22,844 nt of DNA from Candidatus Wirthbacteria bacterium CG2_30_54_11 (lineage in GTDB: Bacteria > Patescibacteriota > CG2-30-54-11). The DNA is taken from the NCBI GenBank assembly GCA_001873755.1, contig MNZT01000059.1, positions 1 through 22,844 on the forward strand. Direction: 5' to 3'. Below, piece after piece: positions 14,672 through 21,526 of this stretch. Below the pieces are notes generated by a model that was given only the letters and a program-made list of their open reading frames with translations, was not told the DNA's origin and ran no database searches. The position numbers and the translations under genes were made by a program. The stretch's first letter is position 1. Each line of letters opens with the position of its first letter.

Positions 14672-14824
14672 GCTCCTACTGTGTACGTGCTGAAACTTCG
14701 TTTGATCCAACACTGTTGTCAAGGGTTGACCTTTACTCTTCAGACCTTGGTCTGAAGAAGCGGGTTCCCACCTGGTTATACCAGGGTCAACGCTCGATTT
14801 CACACGGCACGGGGGGAGTTTTTT
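14672..14824 (+). ncRNA. ssrS: Structured RNA, candidate 6S RNA
   Basis: Beginning about seven bases after the -10, the transcript would fold with its 5' end (14673-14684, then 14687-14689) paired to its 3' end (14807-14818, then 14803-14805), including three G-U pairs and one mismatch. A run of six T follows at 14819-14824. Inside are a small hairpin (14708-14711 with 14715-14718) and a long-range helix (14725-14731 with 14785-14791) enclosing two hairpins: a perfect 10-bp stem (14737-14746 with 14749-14758) and 14771-14775 with 14781-14785. The 3' part (TTC, ACCTGG, loop, CCAGGGTCAA) resembles the conserved 3' region of 6S RNA, recalled from E. coli as TTCACCTTG...CAAGGGTTCAA. 6S RNA binds RNA polymerase holoenzyme. 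At about 150 nt it is shorter than the usual 180-200. The alternative is a cis-acting leader of the next gene. Confidence 0.5.
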
Positions 14825-14838
14825 ATCCGGGAATTGCT

Positions 14839-15555
14839 ATGATATTCAGCTCACTTTTTCGAACTGTCAGACAGAGTCCCCCCAAAGAGACCCAGGGAGA
14901 AATCCGGGAGGTTGATCACCTGCGGATCATATCCCGTGTCAGGGAACTATACATTTCCGGACTGCTTCAAGATGGCATCCTGGTTTCTGAATGTGCGCAG
15001 ATATTCGGTCCGGTATTGACCGCGCAGAATGTACTTCCTGTATCTGCTCCTTCTGCTGGCGGGCAGGCTCCCGATCCTTCGTCCATCTCCGCTTTGCCGC
15101 TGCATGTGCCTCAGGAAAGAATGCTTCCCATTCAGGCAGAAGAACCAGCACCGCCTGAGAGGGTCAGGATCATGATCAAGAGTGCAGAAGCCCATATTCC
15201 GGCCAGGCTTTCCCTGCCCCGGGCAGAAGAACGTCAGGTCGTGGTTTCGGATTCCTCAGTATCGCCAGCCAGCCGGGCCAAAAGGGTGCTTGCGATCGAC
15301 AAGAAGACCACTGTACGGCCTGAACCGGCCCCAGAAGAGCACAGTTCTTTACCCAGATCGGTGAAGATCGTATCTCATCTTGCCGTTCGTATGCCCACCA
15401 CGACATTGTCTGCCGCTCACCTGAACGTCCGGCCGGAGGAAACCATCATGGTCCGGGTCAAGGATCTGCAGACAGAAGAAGACCTTTCTGAGCCGCAGCC
15501 AGAGGAAACGGCTGTGATCAAACGACAGATCAAGCCGACTCTGCGTTTCAGCTGA
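14839..15555 (+). CDS. Orphan proline-rich protein, unknown function
   Basis: I do not recognise this 238-residue product. Codon use looks like that of neighbouring genes. Residues about 25-60 (VDHLRIISRVRELYISGLL and onward) are predicted helical and could be a small folded domain. Most of the rest is rich in proline, alanine, glutamate and serine, and probably disordered. The C-terminal 50 residues alternate basic and acidic patches. There is no signal peptide or membrane helix. I place the start at ATG 14839. The frame stays open upstream to 14716, but that part overlaps the structured RNA. The gene follows the RNA by 14 bases and ends just before a strong terminator, so it may depend on read-through from the RNA promoter. 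Confidence 0.6.
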   Translation: MIFSSLFRTVRQSPPKETQGEIREVDHLRIISRVRELYISGLLQDGILVSECAQIFGPVLTAQNVLPVSAPSAGGQAPDPSSISALPLHVPQERMLPIQAEEPAPPERVRIMIKSAEAHIPARLSLPRAEERQVVVSDSSVSPASRAKRVLAIDKKTTVRPEPAPEEHSSLPRSVKIVSHLAVRMPTTTLSAAHLNVRPEETIMVRVKDLQTEEDLSEPQPEETAVIKRQIKPTLRFS

Positions 15556-15566
15556 TAGACACTATG

Positions 15567-15599
15567 AAACCACTTCAAGCCTGAGAAGTGGTTTTTTTT
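15567..15599 (+). terminator. Rho-independent terminator
   Basis: AACCACTTC at 15568-15576 pairs perfectly with GAAGTGGTT at 15585-15593 around an eight-base loop, and the T-run at 15592-15599 is eight long. It ends the transcript containing the candidate 6S RNA and the orphan gene. On the opposite strand the T-run is only three, so it is a weak stop for the small minus-strand gene. Confidence 0.9.
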
Positions 15600-15617
15600 G
15601 TTCGGATACTATCGGTA

Positions 15618-15956
15618 CTACGATGTCTGGGAGCCGGTGTCCGGTACATACTCGGGCGGCTCCGCTCGAGTCTGACTCTGGAACAGATAGCGCGTCTGGC
15701 TGAGGTGAAGGAAATCTTCGATCTGTTCACGGAGAAATGCGGTATGGGGGGTATTGATCGAGGTGGAGTAACTCTGGTTAAGCCGGTTGAAGATCGACTG
15801 CAGCTGCCGGTCAATCTTGATCTCCTGAGGAGAGCGTATTTCCGAAAGAACAAAGGTGGAATATTTTAGTGGCTGCCCCCGGCCTTTGGGTCGGATGAGC
15901 GTAGGATGTCGCGTGGGGCCGGATATATCACGCATGGTTTTCGGTATAATGGTCAT
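15618..15956 (-). CDS. Small hypothetical protein on the minus strand
   Basis: I do not recognise this 112-residue product. Support for it being a gene is that the ATG at 15956 is preceded on the minus strand by AGGAG at 15970-15966 with nine-base spacing, and a near-consensus promoter lies 60 bases upstream. Codon choice also resembles the other genes. The protein is hydrophilic. Residues 1-30 are basic, with an RPKGRGQP stretch. The middle has helical, Gln/Arg-rich blocks (KIDRQLQSIFNRLNQSYS and LREQIEDFLHLSQTRYLFQ), and the tail is probably disordered. There is no membrane segment. It is the only minus-strand gene besides rluD. A competing plus-strand frame (15588-15869) lacks such signals. 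Confidence 0.6.
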   Translation of the reverse strand: MTIIPKTMRDISGPTRHPTLIRPKGRGQPLKYSTFVLSEIRSPQEIKIDRQLQSIFNRLNQSYSTSINTPHTAFLREQIEDFLHLSQTRYLFQSQTRAEPPEYVPDTGSQTS

Positions 15957-16014
15957 CGAGCGACGCTCCTGTTTTGTTTCCGGTTTTTGTTTTGTGGTCA
16001 GTATTTTAGACTCT

Positions 16015-16043
16015 ATTATATCAACTCAGGGGATATTCGTCAA
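16015..16043 (-). promoter_or_regulatory. Near-consensus promoter of the minus-strand gene
   Basis: On the minus strand TTGACG (16043-16038), 17 bp and TATAAT (16020-16015) match the housekeeping sigma consensus at 11 of 12 positions, with TGA before the -10 as an extended element. Start is expected near 16008, giving a leader of about 50 bases. Confidence 0.8.
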
Positions 16044-16053
16044 AGGTACTACC

Positions 16054-16082
16054 TTGTCAACTCTGTGGCTTTTGTGTAGAGT
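16054..16082 (+). promoter_or_regulatory. Divergent promoter for the metallo-hydrolase operon
   Basis: TTGTCA at 16054-16059, 17 bp, TAGAGT at 16077-16082. Its -35 lies only ten bases from the -35 of the minus-strand promoter, so a single bound protein could affect both. The remaining 68 bases to the ATG at 16151 contain no convincing gene. Confidence 0.55.
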
Positions 16083-16150
16083 AGATCCAGTATGAAAAAG
16101 GCGGGGTACAGCTCCGTTCTTTTATCTTTCTATGTTAGGAAAAAACAGCC

Positions 16151-16795
16151 ATGCAGATCTCATTTCTCGGCCATTCCTGCTTTCGTATCAAGACCAAAAC
16201 TTCGGTGATCGTTATCGATCCTTTTGCTCCGTCAGGTGATCTGAAAATGAAAAAACAGGAATCAGATGTAGTACTTATCAGCCATGAGCATACCGATCAT
16301 AATAATCTCGATGCGATCCGGGAAAATGAACAATTGAAAGTGTTCCGGGGACCCGGTGAATACGAGGTCAGAGGAGTGTTCATCCGGGGGATCGACAGTT
16401 TTCACGATGCTAGTTCAGGCAGCGAACGGGGCAAAAATACCATCTATGTGATAGACGCGGACGGGGTGAAACTGGCCCACCTCGGTGATCTGGGAACGCT
16501 CCTGGAAGAAGAGGCCCTTGAGGAGATAGGCGGACTTGATGTTCTCATGATCCCGGTCGGTGGAACCTATACCATCGACTCAAGACAGGCCGTGGAGATC
16601 ACCCGGCAGCTGAACCCCAGATATATACTTCCTATGCATTATTTTGAGCAGGGGTATGACGCCGGTGCGGTATTGACCCCGGTCGAACCATTTATCAGCG
16701 CCGAAGGATCCCCGGTTGAAAATCTGGATACTCTTTCGATCACATCTCAGACACCCCAGGAGTCGAGGAAAATAGTTGTATTGCAGAGGGCATAG
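16151..16795 (+). CDS. UlaG-like metallo-beta-lactamase-fold hydrolase
   Basis: Cytoplasmic metal-dependent hydrolase of the L-ascorbate-6-phosphate lactonase-like (UlaG, Lactamase_B_3) group. The metal motif HEHTDH is at 45-50, preceded by the strand ending VVLISHEH. FLGHSCFRIK at the N-terminus, the GPGEYEVRGVFI block, HLGDLG and the late IPVGGTYTID and PMHYF are characteristic. Length 214 is normal. AGGA at 16137-16140 precedes the ATG. The physiological substrate is not known for these stand-alone copies. Followed after two bases by cutA. Confidence 0.88.
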   Translation: MQISFLGHSCFRIKTKTSVIVIDPFAPSGDLKMKKQESDVVLISHEHTDHNNLDAIRENEQLKVFRGPGEYEVRGVFIRGIDSFHDASSGSERGKNTIYVIDADGVKLAHLGDLGTLLEEEALEEIGGLDVLMIPVGGTYTIDSRQAVEITRQLNPRYILPMHYFEQGYDAGAVLTPVEPFISAEGSPVENLDTLSITSQTPQESRKIVVLQRA

Positions 16796-16797
16796 TA

Positions 16798-17154
16798 TTG
16801 GTTTCCAATCGTATAACAACTCCCAAAACAGCATCTGCTGACTGCCTTCTGGTACAGACCATGACGGATTCACCACGAGCTGCAAAATCCATGGCCAAGA
16901 CGCTGGTGAAAGAACATCTGATAGCCTGCGGCCAGGTGATCCCGAGGATTACCTCCTTTTTTATCTGGGAAGGAAAGCTGGAATCCTCCAGAGAGTACAT
17001 GGTACTCATGAAGACGACCGAAGAGAGGTATGATGCTCTGGAAAAACGGATCCGAGAGCTGCATACCTACGAGGTTCCTGATATCATTGCCTGGAAGATC
17101 AGCCATGGTGATCAGACGTATCTACGTTGGGTGAGAGAAAGCGTACATTCTTAG
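16798..17154 (+). CDS. cutA: Divalent-cation tolerance protein CutA
   Basis: Small trimeric ferredoxin-like-fold protein linked to copper/divalent-metal tolerance in E. coli, with molecular role still unclear. The family blocks are visible: AKSMAKTLVKEHLIACGQVIP, the FFIWEGKLE strand, VLMKTTEERYDALEKRIRELHTYEVPDIIA and YLRWVRESV. The start is TTG 16798, with GAGGG at 16785-16789 at good spacing. No ATG is available before the first conserved strand. Length 118, with about ten extra N-terminal residues compared with short family members. Confidence 0.9.
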   Translation: MVSNRITTPKTASADCLLVQTMTDSPRAAKSMAKTLVKEHLIACGQVIPRITSFFIWEGKLESSREYMVLMKTTEERYDALEKRIRELHTYEVPDIIAWKISHGDQTYLRWVRESVHS

Positions 17155-17176
17155 TTTTCTATAGCAGAGGGGCTGT

Positions 17177-18811
17177 ATGCCAAGAAAGTACATTTTTGTG
17201 ACCGGCGGCGTAATCTCGGGGCTGGGCAAAGGCATCACCGTTGCTTCGATCGGAAGGATCCTGCAGGCCAGAGGGTTTAAGGTCGCACCTATCAAATGCG
17301 ATGCGTATGTGAACATCGATGCCGGCACTATGAATCCGATAGAGCATGGCGAAGTATTCGTCACTGACGATGGCCTGGAGACCGACCAGGACCTCGGACA
17401 CTACGAGCGTTTCATGGAGGTCAATCTTGACCGTTTCAACTACACCACGACCGGTCAGGTGTATCAGACCGTGATCCAGAGAGAACGCAATCTGGAGTAC
17501 GATGGCGCCTGCGTCGAGGTCGTACCTCATGTCCCTGAGGAGATCATCCACCGGATCAAAGAAGTCGGAAGACGACGGAAGGTTGACTTCGTCATCGCCG
17601 AGATCGGTGGGACCGTGGGTGAATACCAGAATATCCTCTTCATGGAAGCTGCCCGCATGATGAGCTTCCAGATGCCCGGCGACGTCATCCATGTCCATGT
17701 GGGCTATCTCCCTCTGCCACCGAGCATCGGAGAAATGAAGTCCAAACCGGTACAGTATTCCATCCGATCACTCAACGCAGCAGGCATCCAGCCGGATTTT
17801 CTGATCTGCCGGTCCGAGCATCCTGTCGATGCCAAGCGCAAGAAGAAGATTGCAGTAGCAGGCAACATGGACCTGGACAATGTCATCGGGAACCATGATG
17901 TCGCCAGTATTTACGAAGTCCCCATGATCCTCGAGGAACAGGATTTCGGGGACAAGATCCTCAAACGCGCCGGTATCCGTAAACGCAAGGGGCACATGGA
18001 GGATTGGGCCAGGCTCATCAAGGTGATCAAAGGCGCGACCAGGCCTGTCACCATCGGCATAGTTGGAAAATATATCACTTCCGGCGACTTCCAGCTGGAG
18101 GATTCGTATGTCTGTGTGATCGAAGCCATCAAGCATGCGGCCTGGGGGCACAAGCTCCAGCCCAAGATCGTCTGGTTCGATGCCGAAGAGATCATGAAGA
18201 ACGGCACGAAGACCCTCGAAGGTCTGGATGGCATCATCGTCCCGCAAGGCTGGGGCCGCCGCGGTTCAGAGGGGAAGCTGGCAACCATCACCTATGCCCG
18301 GGAACATAAAATTCCCTACCTCGGCCTGTGTTTCGGCATGCAGCATGCGGTCATCGAATTTGCCCGCAATGTCGCAGGGATCAAGGATGCGAATTCGGAA
18401 GAGGTCGATCCCAGGACCAGAAATCCGGTCATCCATATCATGGAGTATCAGAAAAAGATACTGGCAAAGAAATGCTATGGCGGGACCATCAGACTGGGTG
18501 CCTATCCCTGTTCGGTCAAGAGCGGGACACTGCTTTCTGAAATTTATGGCGGAAAGAAAACAATTTCGGAACGCCATCGGCACCGCTATGAGTTCAATAA
18601 TGAATACAAAACCCAGCTAGTGAAAAAAGGTTTGATAATTTCCGGTACGTCACCCGACGGCAAGCTGGTAGAAGCGATAGAACTGAAAGACCATCCTTTT
18701 TTCCTGGCCACCCAGTTCCATCCCGAGTACAAATCCAGACCGCTCATGCCTCATCCGATATTTCTGAAATTTATAGAAGCAGCTTCAAAGAACAAGTCGA
18801 AACACAAATAG
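17177..18811 (+). CDS. pyrG: CTP synthase
   Basis: Makes CTP from UTP, ATP and glutamine. The synthetase domain (1-about 270) has GGVISGLGKGI at 10-20, KCDAYVNIDAGTMNP and the QDLGHYERF block. The glutaminase domain (about 290-544) has the triad Cys385 (GLCFGMQ), His515 and Glu517 (FHPEY). The lid loop that is usually PGGFGxRG reads PQGWGRRG at 356-363, and the nucleophile elbow has Phe after Cys where Leu is usual, so this is a divergent sub-type. Length 544 is normal. GAGGGG precedes the ATG. It lies between cutA and a sugar kinase. Confidence 0.96.
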   Translation: MPRKYIFVTGGVISGLGKGITVASIGRILQARGFKVAPIKCDAYVNIDAGTMNPIEHGEVFVTDDGLETDQDLGHYERFMEVNLDRFNYTTTGQVYQTVIQRERNLEYDGACVEVVPHVPEEIIHRIKEVGRRRKVDFVIAEIGGTVGEYQNILFMEAARMMSFQMPGDVIHVHVGYLPLPPSIGEMKSKPVQYSIRSLNAAGIQPDFLICRSEHPVDAKRKKKIAVAGNMDLDNVIGNHDVASIYEVPMILEEQDFGDKILKRAGIRKRKGHMEDWARLIKVIKGATRPVTIGIVGKYITSGDFQLEDSYVCVIEAIKHAAWGHKLQPKIVWFDAEEIMKNGTKTLEGLDGIIVPQGWGRRGSEGKLATITYAREHKIPYLGLCFGMQHAVIEFARNVAGIKDANSEEVDPRTRNPVIHIMEYQKKILAKKCYGGTIRLGAYPCSVKSGTLLSEIYGGKKTISERHRHRYEFNNEYKTQLVKKGLIISGTSPDGKLVEAIELKDHPFFLATQFHPEYKSRPLMPHPIFLKFIEAASKNKSKHK

Positions 18812-18821
18812 AGGCACACCC

Positions 18822-19928
18822 ATGTTCGACGTAGTCACTCTGGGCGGAGCAACGGTAGACCTCTTCATCCGGACTCCTGCCTCCCGTATCATCAGCGTCA
18901 AGGAAGCCCTCTTTCAGCAGGACTACCTGGCCTTTGAGTACGGGAAAAAGATCTATGTCGAAGATGTGATCTACACCATGGGTGGAGGCGGCAACAACAC
19001 TGCCGTGGCCTTTGCCCGACTGGGACTCCGTACCGCCTTCATCGGCTGCATCGGCCAGGACGAGGAAGGCCGGAAAATTCTGATGGCGCTGAAGACCGAA
19101 GGAATCAGAACCGATTTTGTCTCCCGGGTGACGGAACAGAATACCGGTCTGTCCATGATCATCAACAGCTTCGACGGGGAGCGCACGGTTTTCAGTTTCC
19201 GGGGCGCCAACGATAAACTCACAAGCAGTATGATCAACTGGGACCAGCTGCTCGAGACATCCTGGCTGTACATCCCTTCTCTGAGCGGAGAAGCGCATGC
19301 TATATTGGCCGACGTCGTGCGCTTTGCTGCGAGCAACCATATCAAGATCGCCTGCAATCCGGGTGCGCAGCAGCTGTCGCTCGGGCTGGATGGCCTCGAG
19401 TATGTCCTCAAGGCATGCGAAGTCTTCATCCTGAACAAAGAAGAAGCTGAGCAGCTGACAGGGAAGAGAGCTCCGCACCGGGCGATTGATCCTGCCCTGG
19501 TCCCGATCGATGTCATGAGGGGGGAACCCTGGATCAGCGATGTCCGCGAACTTCTCACTATGATCCATTCCCTGGGGGTCAGGATAGTCGTCATCACGGA
19601 CGGACTCAAAGGTGCGCATGCCTATGACGGCTCAGAGTATTCCTGGATGCCGGTGTATCCTTATCATCCTATTGATACCCTGGGAGCAGGAGATGCTTTT
19701 GCCGCGACCTTCGTCGCTGGCAGGATTCAGGGCAAAGCTATTGACGAATGTCTGAAGATGGCAGCTGCCAACGGCAGCTCTGTGGTCCGCAGCTATGGTG
19801 CTCAACCTGGACTATGTACTGCTGCCGGGATAGAAAAGATCATACAGTTGCATGTCGAAGTCGGCCCGGTCAGGGAATCAGAAACCACCGGGAAAGAACC
19901 TATCACCAGGAGTCTCCTATGGGGCTAG
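18822..19928 (+). CDS. PfkB-family carbohydrate or nucleoside kinase
   Basis: Ribokinase-fold kinase that phosphorylates a sugar or nucleoside with ATP. The N-terminal TLGGATVDLFIRT and the glycine-rich MGGGGNNTAVAFARLGLRT correspond to the first PfkB signature. DTLGAGDAFAATFVAG begins at residue 285 and is the second, with catalytic base Asp291. NPGAQQLSLG and FILNKEEAEQLTG are typical. Length 368 is a little long, with a 25-residue Glu/Thr-rich tail that is unlikely to be catalytic. Substrate is not predictable from sequence (ribokinase, adenosine and fructokinase types all possible). The next gene starts inside its last ten bases. Confidence 0.88.
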   Translation: MFDVVTLGGATVDLFIRTPASRIISVKEALFQQDYLAFEYGKKIYVEDVIYTMGGGGNNTAVAFARLGLRTAFIGCIGQDEEGRKILMALKTEGIRTDFVSRVTEQNTGLSMIINSFDGERTVFSFRGANDKLTSSMINWDQLLETSWLYIPSLSGEAHAILADVVRFAASNHIKIACNPGAQQLSLGLDGLEYVLKACEVFILNKEEAEQLTGKRAPHRAIDPALVPIDVMRGEPWISDVRELLTMIHSLGVRIVVITDGLKGAHAYDGSEYSWMPVYPYHPIDTLGAGDAFAATFVAGRIQGKAIDECLKMAAANGSSVVRSYGAQPGLCTAAGIEKIIQLHVEVGPVRESETTGKEPITRSLLWG

Positions 19929-21118
19929 AGTCGCTGGCTGCGCAGAAAGTTGATTTCACCGGCGAGGACCAGAAGCGAAAGAAGAAAATGCTTGTTTTCG
20001 CAGGTATTGCCGCGTTTATTCTGCTTTGTGCAGGCGGAATACTGGCCTGGTCGCTTCTCGCGCCCAAGCATCCGGCAGAAGATGTTTCGGCGACCACAGA
20101 GGAGAACGCGGCTGCCGAACCCGCCGAGGACGTTCCCGAAGAACCAAAAGTCGTATTGGCAACCAGCTATCTGACCGGAGAGCAGATCCCGCCGGAGACC
20201 GCCACATTGCGTCCTATCGCGGTCTCGATCGAGAATCACCAGGCTTCGCGTCCGCCGACCGGACTGGCCCTGGCGGATATCGTCTATGAGATGCCGGTCG
20301 AAGCGGGAATCACCCGTTTTCTGGCCCTGTATCAGAAGAACGAGCCGGAGAAAGTCGGGCCGGAGCGAAGTGCCCGGGTCTATATGCTGGAGTGGGTCAA
20401 GGAATATGATGCGATCTTTGCCCATATCGGCCAGGATCCCAAGGTGTTGACCCTCACCGGGCCCTACGGCATTGATGATCTCAGAGATACCGGCGCCTGG
20501 TGGGATCCCTATTCTGCTGCCCGTCCTGCTCAGGAGCACCGGGCGTACACCTCCATCCTTCGCCTCAGAGAAGTGGCTGATGAAAAGGGATGGGGATTCA
20601 AGGACAGTTTTGACAGCTGGTCATTTCTGGATGCAGAAAGCGATCCAGCCGGTCGGCCCGCTTCTCAGATCATCTCTATTGATTATTCCTCTGAAGCATA
20701 CCTCTCCGAGTGGAGCTATGATCCCGGGCTAAATGCCTATCTCAGATGGGACGGTGGAGTCATGCATGAGGATGTAGCGACGGAAGCACAGATTTCAGCC
20801 AGAAATGTCATCATTGAATATGTTTCGGTGTGGTTCCGGGCAGGCGATGAGAAAGGCAGAAGAGATATGAAGATCGTGGGAGAAGGGGATCTCGTTGTCT
20901 TCCGGGATGGCCAGGCTGTCACCGGGACCTGGAGAAAGGACTCCCGGGAAGCCCGGACCCAGCTCCTGGATACAGAAGGTAATGTGATCAGTCTCGTACC
21001 CGGAAATATCTGGGTGGAGATCGTGCCGGCGCTGGAAAATATGGTAACATATGATACGCAGGCATCTGTCGTCGATCCTGCGGTCGCTCCTCAGGTAGAG
21101 GAGCCCGGTCCCAAATAA
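19919..21118 (+). CDS. Membrane-anchored DUF3048 (YerB-like) protein
   Basis: Residues 24-46 are a single membrane helix after a basic cytoplasmic stretch (KRKKK), so the bulk is extracytoplasmic. A Glu/Ala/Pro-rich linker (about 50-75) leads to the DUF3048 N-domain with the signature IAVSIENHQASRPPTGLALADIVYEMPVEAGITRFLALY, GPERSAR, and YDAIFAHIGQDPKVL. The C-domain has VSVWF and the terminal strands around IWVEIVP. Length 399 is normal. B. subtilis YerB is a lipoprotein homologue. The function is poorly known and probably envelope-related. I chose ATG 19919 with AGGAG at 19908-19912. The longer in-frame start lies within the kinase gene. Confidence 0.9.
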   Translation: MGLESLAAQKVDFTGEDQKRKKKMLVFAGIAAFILLCAGGILAWSLLAPKHPAEDVSATTEENAAAEPAEDVPEEPKVVLATSYLTGEQIPPETATLRPIAVSIENHQASRPPTGLALADIVYEMPVEAGITRFLALYQKNEPEKVGPERSARVYMLEWVKEYDAIFAHIGQDPKVLTLTGPYGIDDLRDTGAWWDPYSAARPAQEHRAYTSILRLREVADEKGWGFKDSFDSWSFLDAESDPAGRPASQIISIDYSSEAYLSEWSYDPGLNAYLRWDGGVMHEDVATEAQISARNVIIEYVSVWFRAGDEKGRRDMKIVGEGDLVVFRDGQAVTGTWRKDSREARTQLLDTEGNVISLVPGNIWVEIVPALENMVTYDTQASVVDPAVAPQVEEPGPK

Positions 21119-21151
21119 TCATCCGACGAAACAAGCGGTAGCGGGTACACT

Positions 21152-21514
21152 ATGCTCTCACACACTTTTGTCTCGTCCGACAAGTCCTGGATCATGCACC
21201 CCGTATACTTTTTTCTGTGGTGGTACGGCAAAGCATTTGTCCGTTTGCTGTTCGTCCTGCTTTATGTCCTGGCGTCGGTGGAAGACTTTTTTTCTGTCCT
21301 GGTCATGTTCAAAGCGATCCTGACCCTGCAGCCCCTGCATCAGGATTTTTCGGTGGTTGGGAGGGGAATTGGGATCACCATCCGTTTATTCTGGGTAGGG
21401 ATCGGGACCCTGGTTCTCGCCTTCTTTTTTGCACTGGCACTGGCACTGGCGCTCTGCTGGCTTACGCTGCCTCTGGTCTTGATCATTGGCTGTGTATTTA
21501 CGTTCCTCTCGTGA
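21152..21514 (+). CDS. Small polytopic membrane protein, unknown function
   Basis: 120 residues with hydrophobic spans at about 16-42 and 75-118, the latter long enough for two helices joined by a short turn. HPVYFFLWWYGKAFVRLLF, then ASVEDFFSVLVMFKAILTLQPLHQDFSVVGRGIGI, resemble a recurrent membrane-protein family that I associate with CPR genomes, from memory only. A run of alternating Ala-Leu (ALALALAL) is encoded by a short GGCACT-type tandem repeat at about 21430-21450. No catalytic residue pattern is seen. The ClpC-like gene starts 12 bases later, so the two are probably co-transcribed and may work together at the membrane. Confidence 0.75.
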   Translation: MLSHTFVSSDKSWIMHPVYFFLWWYGKAFVRLLFVLLYVLASVEDFFSVLVMFKAILTLQPLHQDFSVVGRGIGITIRLFWVGIGTLVLAFFFALALALALCWLTLPLVLIIGCVFTFLS

Positions 21515-21526
21515 CCGGGATCACCT

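Noticed and set aside
14672..14824. SRP RNA, RNase P RNA, tmRNA or a tRNA as identity of the structured RNA
   Set aside because: The conserved SRP helix-8 bases, the RNase P core, the tmRNA alanine-tRNA-like ends and a T-arm are all absent. Architecture and 3' motif fit 6S RNA better.
14716..14838. Longer start for the orphan proline-rich gene
   Set aside because: The upstream extension coincides base for base with the structured RNA helices and a T-run, and its translation has no coding character. ATG 14839 is the more sensible start.
15588..15869. Plus-strand frame of 93 codons after the terminator
   Set aside because: It starts inside the terminator, has no promoter or ribosome binding site, and lies opposite a frame with better signals.
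18771..19619. Long minus-strand open frame (282 codons) opposite the PfkB kinase
   Set aside because: Antisense of a clear kinase. High GC third positions leave such frames open by chance.
21430..21450. GGCACT-type tandem repeat as a phase-variation tract
   Set aside because: Only three to four imperfect six-base units, all in frame, coding an Ala-Leu membrane helix. Slippage would not shift the frame.
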